A DNA stretch of 6,517 nucleotides from a bacterium (GTDB taxonomy: Bacteria; Spirochaetota; UBA4802; UBA5550), in NCBI GenBank assembly GCA_024224995.1, contig JAAENB010000016.1:1-6517 (forward strand). The letters are read 5' to 3'. Both the position numbers and the translations under genes were made by a program. Shown here in pieces: positions 6,064-6,517 of this stretch. The stretch's first letter is position 1. The number at the start of each line of letters is the position of its first letter. The notes beneath the pieces are model-generated. The model was given only the letters and a program-made list of their open reading frames with translations, was not told the DNA's origin and did no database searches.

Positions 6064-6094
6064 CCGGCAGGGCCGGGAAAAATACGGAAGAAAC
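6064..6094 (+). repeat. Partial, degenerate family A head
   Basis: A GC hairpin CCGGC-AGG-GCCGG (6064-6076) runs into a 20-base stretch (6075-6094) that matches 6419-6439 except for one missing A and two substitutions. The right family A copy has the same arrangement (GC hairpin 6406-6421 running into the A-rich head). Homology stops at AGAAAC, with no loop or long stem afterwards. Confidence 0.55.
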
Positions 6095-6130
6095 TGTTTA
6101 AAAAAAATGGATCTGTATCTGCATGGGCCA

Positions 6131-6154
6131 CCCGGGGGTGAATCCCCGGGCTAC
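6131..6154 (-). repeat. REP-like hairpin with GTAG foot
   Basis: CCCGGGG (6131-6137) pairs with CCCCGGG (6144-6150) across a 6-base loop. On the minus strand the stem is preceded directly by GTAG (6154-6151). A GTAG tetranucleotide at the 5' foot of a GC-rich hairpin is the layout recognised by REP-associated tyrosine transposases (RAYT/TnpA-REP). No such gene is in the window. Confidence 0.6.
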
Positions 6155-6160
6155 ATGACT

Positions 6161-6177
6161 ACACCCCTCCGGGGTGT
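6161..6177. repeat. Short GC-rich hairpin
   Basis: ACACCCC (6161-6167) pairs with GGGGTGT (6171-6177) around a TCC loop, ten bases from the preceding REP-like hairpin. The pair may form one bipartite unit. Only TTTC follows, too short a T-run for a convincing terminator, but weak termination of chemoreceptor transcripts cannot be excluded. Confidence 0.55.
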
Positions 6178-6207
6178 TTCCGGTATGGGACTGAATCGCC
6201 CGCAGGG

Positions 6208-6228
6208 CATTGGTTGACCATTGGTTGA
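6208..6228 (+). repeat. Tandem repeat of CATTGGTTGA, period 11
   Basis: CATTGGTTGA occurs at 6208-6217 and 6219-6228, separated by one C. It lies between the two copies of GAATCGCCC. Two units only; it could be a paired binding site or slippage. Confidence 0.6.
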
Positions 6229-6264
6229 TACTGACCCATGACAGAATCGCCCCAGCGACGTGTT

Positions 6265-6286
6265 GTAGCTCGGGGTTTCAACCCCG
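6265..6286 (+). repeat. REP-like hairpin with GTAG foot
   Basis: GTAG (6265-6268) and a CT linker precede the stem CGGGGTT (6271-6277) and AACCCCG (6280-6286) with a 2-base loop. Relative to the hairpin at 6131-6154, whose GTAG is on the minus strand, this one points the opposite way, the inverted pairing typical of REP doublets, though the 110-base gap is wide. Confidence 0.6.
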
Positions 6287-6334
6287 TGAAACAGAGCATG
6301 GCCCCGGGACAAATCTCCGGAAACCAACCCGTAA

Positions 6335-6354
6335 AGACGTTGCATGCAACGTCT
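6335..6354. repeat. 20-bp perfect palindrome
   Basis: AGACGTTGCATGCAACGTCT reads identically on both strands with no spacer. It could be a dimeric protein site or a tight hairpin of a dispersed repeat. I recall similar GACGTTGCATGCAACGTC palindromes as repeated elements in unrelated bacteria, but cannot verify this here. Confidence 0.8.
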
Positions 6355-6393
6355 CTCTTCCCGAAAACCAGCCCTGTTTAAAAAGAGTTTCTT

Positions 6394-6405
6394 GAGAGCA
6401 GCGGA
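6394..6405 (+). repeat. 12-base repeat GAGAGCAGCGGA, right copy
   Basis: This is identical to 164-175. Here it lies immediately upstream of the GC hairpin that opens the family A element, whereas the left copy is downstream of the hairpin. It may mark a boundary shared by neighbouring units. Confidence 0.6.
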
Positions 6406-6421
6406 CCCCGCCCCGGCGGGG
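6406..6421. repeat. GC hairpin opening the right family A copy
   Basis: CCCCGCC (6406-6412) pairs with GGCGGGG (6415-6421) across a 2-base loop and runs straight into AAAAAA. The A-run on this strand means it is not an intrinsic terminator in either direction. The window starts with GGGAAAAAA, so the left copy probably has the same hairpin just outside the window. Confidence 0.65.
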
Positions 6422-6517
6422 AAAAAATACGTCAGAAACAAAATAGTATTGCGAGCTGCATCTGGCCTTGAAGTAGTATGGGCTCTTTGGGTTGTGAGGA
6501 CTGTTTGAGCAACGCGA
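6419..6517 (+). repeat. Family A dispersed element, right copy (cut by window end)
   Basis: The head 6419-6475 matches 1-57 at 53 of 57 bases, and the loop part 6493-6517 matches 73-97 exactly. The intervening 6476-6492 differs from 58-72 in sequence and is two bases longer. The window ends inside the loop, so the right arm of the hairpin is not visible. From the left copy, the next bases should complete the loop (GTTCCGCAGCA) and then give the reverse complement of about 6464-6492. Confidence 0.85.

Larger units (their letters stand above)
6012..6418. other. Gene-free spacer with REP-like hairpins
   Basis: No coding region is convincing here. A small hairpin GGCCC-TTT-GGGCC (6022-6034) lies 10 bases after the chemoreceptor stop but has no T-run, so it is at best a weak terminator. 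The rest holds a partial family A head, several GC-rich hairpins and short direct repeats, listed separately. GAATCGCCC occurs twice (6193-6201 and 6244-6252), as does CTGTTTAAAAA (6094-6104 and 6374-6384). Confidence 0.65.

Noticed and set aside
6406..6427. Intrinsic terminator at the GC hairpin
   Set aside because: The hairpin is followed by an A-run on the plus strand, and on the minus strand the T-run precedes the stem, so neither direction has the required order.
6151..6441. 96-codon minus-strand open frame over the REP-like cluster
   Set aside because: It translates hairpins and palindromes and has no recognisable domain.

Overview
The window carries four complete protein genes set among repeat-rich spacers. 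No rRNA, tRNA, transposase, reverse transcriptase or CRISPR array is visible. The composition (moderate GC, AT-rich promoters), a HAMP-less chemoreceptor, an outer-membrane barrel protein and abundant dispersed palindromes suggest a Gram-negative motile bacterium. A spirochaete (Treponema-like) is my best guess, at low confidence, because no phylogenetic marker gene is present.

Layout. Positions 1-135 hold one copy of a dispersed element (family A) that ends in a 29-bp perfect inverted repeat. A TetR-type regulator (181-795, +) starts just after it. Ten bases beyond its stop, the convergent gene 806-2131 (-) ends; it encodes a polytopic membrane protein of the MgtC/SapB plus DUF4010 type and has a good sigma70-like promoter at 2166-2193. 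From 2194 to 2787 lies a gene-free mosaic of GC-rich palindromes, including 21-bp and 36-bp perfect inverted repeats and an inverted fragment of the family A loop. Next come an outer-membrane beta-barrel protein with a strongly acidic N-terminal segment (2824-4314, +) and a six-TM methyl-accepting chemotaxis protein (4389-6011, +) with its own promoter and Shine-Dalgarno site. Positions 6012-6418 hold REP-like hairpins, two of them with a GTAG foot, a 20-bp palindrome and short direct repeats. A second family A copy runs off the right edge (6419-6517).

The genes do not form an obvious pathway. The regulator is convergent to its neighbour, the membrane protein and the barrel protein are divergent across a 700-base repeat spacer, and the barrel protein and chemoreceptor are co-directional with 74 bases between them. 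An envelope or environmental-response theme is only an inference.

The most interesting signal is non-coding. The two family A copies share a nearly identical head and an identical loop, but the inner part of the stem differs completely in sequence. In the left copy, which is fully visible, the stem pairs perfectly over 29 bp. If the right copy also closes perfectly beyond the window, this is a dispersed element with a conserved loop and a variable, self-complementary stem.
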